A stretch of 64,000 nucleotides of DNA from Paroedura picta. Lineage: Eukaryota; Chordata; Lepidosauria; Squamata; Gekkonidae. A model generated the notes under the pieces. It was not told where the DNA came from. It made no database searches and worked only from the letters and a program-made list of their open reading frames with translations. The first letter of the stretch is position 1. Every line of letters starts with the position of its first letter. The position numbers and the translations under genes are program-made. The DNA lies in NCBI RefSeq assembly GCF_049243985.1, contig NC_135377.1, forward strand, positions 36,037,255 through 36,101,254, read 5' to 3'. Below are positions 59,570-64,000 of the stretch, piece after piece.

Positions 59570-59722
59570 GCGGCCCATTCCCAGTTCTCTCGGACCTCTC
59601 ACAGCCCCACATACCTCACAGGTTGACTATTGTGGGGAGACAAATGGAAAAGGTGTTTGTAAACTGCTTTGAGACTCCTTTGGGTAGTAAACAACATGGT
59701 ACAAAAATCCGTTCTTCTTCTA
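59570..59722 (+). mobile_element. SINE 3' fragment inside the Helitron
   Basis: It matches the 3' half of the SINE at 56604 in opposite orientation: 'CACAGCCCCACATACCTCAC', 'TTGTGGGGAGACAAATGGAA', 'AACTGCTTTGAGACTCCTTT' and an ending TTCTTCTTCTA. It is 5'-truncated. Confidence 0.75.
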
Positions 59723-60245
59723 AGGAGCAACCATGAAAGAAGCATGTGGGCACATAACATTTTATCAACAGTGAAGAAATGGAGAAGAAGGAATAGGGTA
59801 GACACCTGTGTACTGTGACTACCCCATGTGTATTAGGGCAGGGGGACATTTCGGTTTCTGTGACCTAATTCACACAAGAAGGGAAATGACGCAGAACTGG
59901 GAGGAATTGGTTGCCATGTAATCTTCCCCTAAGAAGATTCTCCAGTCTGATTTTCCCTTCACATATATGAAGACATGGCTCTGGAAAGCTCATCTGTAAC
60001 CACTATGCCACAATTCCCAAAGGTCAGTCCTCTCCCAAACTCAGCGAACATTCCACATCACAGGTTCTTGACACCCACATCTCCACACCCATGCCCTCAT
60101 TTGCCACTACACCACCACAACCTCCCACACAACACACACATTCAACCCCATGCCCTTTCAGACTGGCCAACTCCTCCCCTTCCTCTTCCCACTGCCAAGC
60201 TCTAGCGCCCGTTGTATTATTGGATACAACGGGCTTTGCCCCTAG

Positions 60246-60297
60246 TAAATAAATAAATGAATAAACAAATAAACAAACAAACAAATAAATGACAAAG
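60246..60297 (+). mobile_element. L2 tail, right part, as (AAAT/AAAC)n
   Basis: This is the A-rich continuation of the L2 tail split by the Helitron. Confidence 0.7.
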
Positions 60298-62479
60298 GAA
60301 GAGGGAAGGAAAAGAGGAAATAGTGGGGGAATGGAAAATGAGGCTCTCATACAAGTCTTTGTGGGACTTGTATCCTCTAACTGCAAACAAATATGTCCTA
60401 GTACATATTATCAAAGCATCAAAACAGACCTAATCCCAAATTATGCAAAAGAGTGTTATAAAAAGACCCCACCCAATTGCCTCATGGACTGGTCATGCCC
60501 ACAGTCCTTGGAAAGTTGAGAAAAATAAGGGCAGGGGACCAAAGGTACATGGATCCAGTTAAGATCTTGACAGCTCATAGAATCAGAGAATAGGAAATTC
60601 ATGGCAGGGATCTGGATCATCTTCTCCCCTTAAGCAATTTCTTGTGTGCTCTGTTATGTTATCTCCCATGACAGACTTTATGGATGAATGCCTATTACTA
60701 AGAAAGCCCTCACCCCCTGACTTAAGTATGCAGAAATGATATTACTTTGCCAATTAAAAAGGAGACTCCCCTCTTACAAAAAAATGAGGACTGAACACAT
60801 TCTTTGTCTTCGGAATGTTGAAAGAAGCTTAAAGTCAAATAAAGATTAAAAGAAGAAATTAGATGGGTAAGGGGGAGTTAGCCTTCTAAAATTACTTATA
60901 GAATTCTGGACAAGGTGTCAGAATGGGTCAGAAAGATGGGAGGGAAAATCTATTGGTAAATATCAAGATTCCTCATGGACTCTCATTTTGTGCCACTACT
61001 CCCTATCCATTCCTGTAGTCATATGAAGACACGTTTGCATTCTCTACTCATCCTAACTGCTGTGGGCAACTGCAGCAGCTTTTACCACATATTCATGTTG
61101 CTTCAGCAAGGTTGAACATATAAGTGAAAATAGATTTTACTGACTGAAAGTATAAAAGAGGGATCTGGAAACCAACCAGTGCTTCGAAGGCAGCAAAAGA
61201 TGAGTATTTAATCCTGATCCACTGTGTAAGGAAAAAAGAACACACAAGCTAAAACTATATAGTACAAAGCCAACTTCAGTTTGCATACTATCCATTCAGC
61301 AAGAGACCTCTCTGGCAGCAACTGAAATATCCTCCTTAAATTGATAAGCCAGGAAGTTAAAATGACACAGGATTACAAAAGACTGAGACATGATGCTCAC
61401 AAATCAAACATCATACAGTTATAGCACCAATGTTAATAACTTTAAGAGATAATGTTATCTTGTTTCTTGAGTAGTGGTTCATAAAATTTAGAAGGTTATG
61501 TCTCCTCATCTTCTGACTGCTTCTTAAAACCAGGTTTCTCTCCAGTAATTACAGCACAGTAAAGGCAATCTTCCCAGTTTGTTGTACTTCACTCAGAACT
61601 TGTGAGCATTATTCAGAATCCTTGAGTGTCCTGACTTCCATTTGCTACTTCTCTAAGGACTACCCTAGTAAAGTTTCCAAAGCACCCTGGACAAAATCCA
61701 TGACTGGACAATACTCTTCTGTAATACCAACCAAAACAACCAGAACAAATGAAAACCTAAAACCTTGTATGCCGACCATATATGTTTGAAATCTGGCTTA
61801 CTCCTTTGAGGCTTCATTATTCAGTTGCTATGCTCGATTAAGCCTGATAAGGAAAAGTTCCAGAATTTGGATGAGGAAAAAGCAAACAACTGTACTATAT
61901 TTGAGAGTCCCAAGCAATTTTGGAAGTGAACAAAAGGTCTCCACTGATTGTAATAAATTGATGAATATTGGAAATCTTTGGGGGTGGATGTGGAGAATAA
62001 CCTCTTGAGATTAGAGAAGCTATCACATTTCAAAAGCTGAATACACCAGTTCTGATCTAGTCCTCCTTTATGCAAATATAACTTATGAATAATTCATTTT
62101 TAGTCATTTTCTGTTTCTTTGCAATGAAAATTTCCTTGTATTTTTCATACACGCTTTCTTTAATTTCCAAAGAAATATATTGCAACTGTTTGGTCTTGTA
62201 GCATGCTAATTTTGATTTTAATTGGTAAACACATTGTTGAGTTCATATTTATAAACTGTTTACTCAGAAGTCCTACTGATTTCTTTAACATTTTGGTTAT
62301 AAACACTGAAAAAAATAGGGTTTTCAAAACAAGAGATGTTCAGTTGTAGTTTGCCAGTTGCCTGCCATATAGAATAAACAATGCAACATGAAAATGACCA
62401 AGTTACTTCACAAAATTCTAGTCAATACTTCTAAAAAGTGTGAACCTGCAATACTTGTGGGGGCATCTTTCATTGCTGA
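60298..62479. other. Intron or upstream DNA
   Basis: Unique AT-rich sequence apart from the 49-bp repeat copy at 60865-60914. No exon is supported. Confidence 0.45.
60865..60914 (+). repeat. 49-bp direct repeat, right copy
   Basis: Partner of 58196-58244: GGGTAAGGGGGAGTTAGCCT...TTATAGAATTCTGGACAAGG. Confidence 0.85.
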
Positions 62480-63110
62480 TTTTCTCTGGATGATGCTGGC
62501 TGCTGCTCTCAGCTCAGCCACAGCAATAGAGGATGCTGTGGAGCTATGGTCTTTCTGCGGCTCAGTGGAAGAGGGGAGACCATGCTGGCTCACCCAGGAC
62601 TGCTCTGGGCAAACCTCAGGGAGCAGTGGTGAGACAGAAAGTCTCTGCTGGCTTGCCTGGAGAAGCTCCAAACCAGCCAGCAGAGATTTTCTCCAATGCC
62701 ATCACTCTCTGCAGTTTACCTGCAGCAACGCTGGATGAGCCAGAAGGGACTTCCCCATGTTGCTGCTCTTTGTGACTTGGCCAGACCAACTTAAGGTGGC
62801 CCAGCACAGTTGCTAGAGAGCTGGAGGGGGGGGGATTGTGCTGGCCTACCCATAACTGCACTGGAGAAGCCACAGAGAGTGGTAGTGGTGGTGGGAGCCT
62901 CTACTGGCTTAGCTGGAGCTGCTCCAAGCAAGCCAGCAGAACTCCCTTCCCACCACTCTCTGTGGCTCACCCAGCTCGGTTTGCTGTGACTCCAGCGCTG
63001 GACCCAGAGTGGTTCCTGGGATGCTGTGCTGCCAGGCACTGTATTGTTCCCAGTGTGCCATGTTGCTGCCAGGCCCAGCTTGAGTGGAGATTGCTGCTTT
63101 ACTTTTGGGT
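62480..63110. repeat. Fold-back repeat block with ~255-bp direct periodicity
   Basis: Arms AGAAAGTCTCTGCTGGCTT (62636-62654) and AGCCAGCAGAGATTTTCT (about 62675-62692) pair. A second similar hairpin, CTCTACTGGCTTAGCTGGAG...AAGCCAGCAGAA, lies at about 62899-62947. Blocks such as 'CTGGCTCACCCAG' and 'TGTGGCTCACCCAG' also recur. The family is not recognised. Confidence 0.6.
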
Positions 63111-63532
63111 GAAATTTAAATCTGTGTATGTTTTAAACATTTAAACTGTTGGAGTCCCTTGAGTGTCCAGACAGATCTCTTTCGTCTCCATGTGGCCTTG
63201 AACCAAAAATTTAGATATCCAGAGATTATAGCCACAGATGGCTAACAGTGTATAGATGTGACCATGTCTGTAGATAAATCTAGAGACTGGAACCATACAT
63301 GGACAATGAGATCTTCCTGTAAGCCTAAGAAAAGCATCATGTTAGTAGATATACCTGAAATATATGAGTTAAAGACTCCATAATAATCGAAACAGCACAT
63401 GTAGTTTTAACTAACAACAGCCTTTTTCACTGCTGCTAGGAAACTGTAACATTATTGCCAGCTGAAACCTTTGTTTCTTTCAACACAAGGCATGGCTGCT
63501 TGCGGCTGTTCAACAATAGTCAACCTATTGAA
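63111..63532. other. No feature seen
   Basis: Unique AT-rich sequence. Confidence 0.45.
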
Positions 63533-63930
63533 GCTAGGATGGTATAGTGGTTAGACCAGGCTTTCTCAACCAGGGTTTTGTGAAAACCAGGGGTTTCTTG
63601 ACTGCCCTAGAAGGGTTTCCCAAATGGGTGAGAATTATTTTTTACATATTTTTAAAATGTGTTAAACATTTATTGGGTGATATGATCACATATGGTCACC
63701 CATCCCCCCTCCCAAAATGGCCAATGATGTACATGTACACAGCTATGCTTCCCAACCATATTCTGCATGATTGAATCACTTCTTGGGTTTCTCAAAGCCT
63801 GACAAATGTTTCGGGGGTTTCTCAACAGTAAAAACGTTGAGAAAGGCTGAGACAGACTTTCAGACTAAGATATGGAAGATCCAGGTTCAAATCCCCAGTC
63901 TGGCATCAAACCTTAGGACAGCCCTCCTCT
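63533..63930 (+). mobile_element. tRNA-derived SINE split by a hAT element
   Basis: An A-box-like TAGTGGTTAGA (63545-63555) stands left of the hAT insertion. The rest of the head resumes on the right with 'CAGACTAAGATATGGAAGAT' and the B box GGTTCAAATCC (63884-63894). Without the hAT sequence the two parts form a normal SINE head. Confidence 0.7.
63557..63849. mobile_element. hAT-type MITE inserted in a SINE
   Basis: CAGGCTTTCTCAACCAGGG and ACGTTGAGAAAGGCTG are its inverted ends, the best-preserved in the window. The body matches 2890-3202 and 35109-35418. The flanking 8-mers GGTTAGAC and AGACAGAC match only partly. Confidence 0.82.
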
Positions 63931-64000
63931 CCATAATCTACTTAATGGTTTTTGTGAAGACAAATTGGAAGAGGGAAGAATAATGTATGCCATTTGGGGT

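Larger units (their letters stand above)
58395..60245 (+). mobile_element. Non-autonomous Helitron, 1.85 kb
   Basis: The 5' end is TCTTTTCCCTCTTAATAAAA after a host A. The 3' end has a hairpin GCCCGTTGTAT...ATACAACGGGC (60208-60232), then TTTGCC CCTAG with CTAG at 60242-60245 and a host T. Removing 58395-60245 restores a continuous L2 tail (...ATGTAA|TAAATAAATAAATG), confirming A/T insertion without target duplication. The first ~90 bp match the minus-strand Helitron at 2368-2730. There is no Rep or helicase coding. The interior includes pieces of a MITE family and of a SINE. Confidence 0.85.

Overview
This window is vertebrate nuclear DNA, almost certainly from a squamate reptile (lizard, possibly gecko). 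The pointers are two tRNA-derived SINEs of the Sauria type ending in CCTTTA repeats with perfect target-site duplications, a second tRNA-derived SINE family, many L2-type LINE 3' ends, CR1 fragments, hAT, Harbinger-like and mariner-like MITEs, Helitrons and tyrosine-recombinase retroelements. The species assignment is inference from repeat types recalled from memory; no database was searched.

Only one protein-coding gene is supported: FAM110B on the minus strand. Its whole 370-codon reading frame (53174-54286) lies in one exon that can be traced from a splice acceptor at 54648/54649, with a textbook TACTAAC branch point, to a poly(A) signal at 51443-51448 followed by a GU-rich element. The 5' UTR part of the exon carries three upstream ORFs, one overlapping the start codon. 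Sequence above 54649 is intron or upstream DNA. Sequence below about 51430 is intergenic.

Region by region: 1-26 kb is AT-rich intergenic DNA with scattered DNA transposons, SINEs and LINE tails. 27.1-33.6 kb is one young 6.5-kb element with split direct repeats (A1, B1A2, B2), the architecture of PAT/Ngaro-type tyrosine-recombinase retrotransposons; its repeats look identical and I see no recognisable protein in it. 33.6-46 kb is mostly unique, with a repeat-poor block at about 36-41 kb. 46.5-49.9 kb is an older DIRS-like fossil with inverted terminal repeats, split by a later L2 LINE. 50.3-50.9 kb is a GC-rich, hairpin-forming minisatellite just beyond the 3' end of FAM110B. 51.4-54.6 kb is the FAM110B exon. 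54.6-64 kb holds a SINE, a 1.85-kb Helitron inserted in an L2 tail, and a SINE split by a hAT element.

The most interesting material is transposon biology: the split-direct-repeat element with its TTT junction, two related Helitrons of very different size whose ends and insertion site can be read directly, and several nested insertions that give a relative chronology. Stretches marked as having no feature were read by eye only. Conserved non-coding elements cannot be recognised without alignment.
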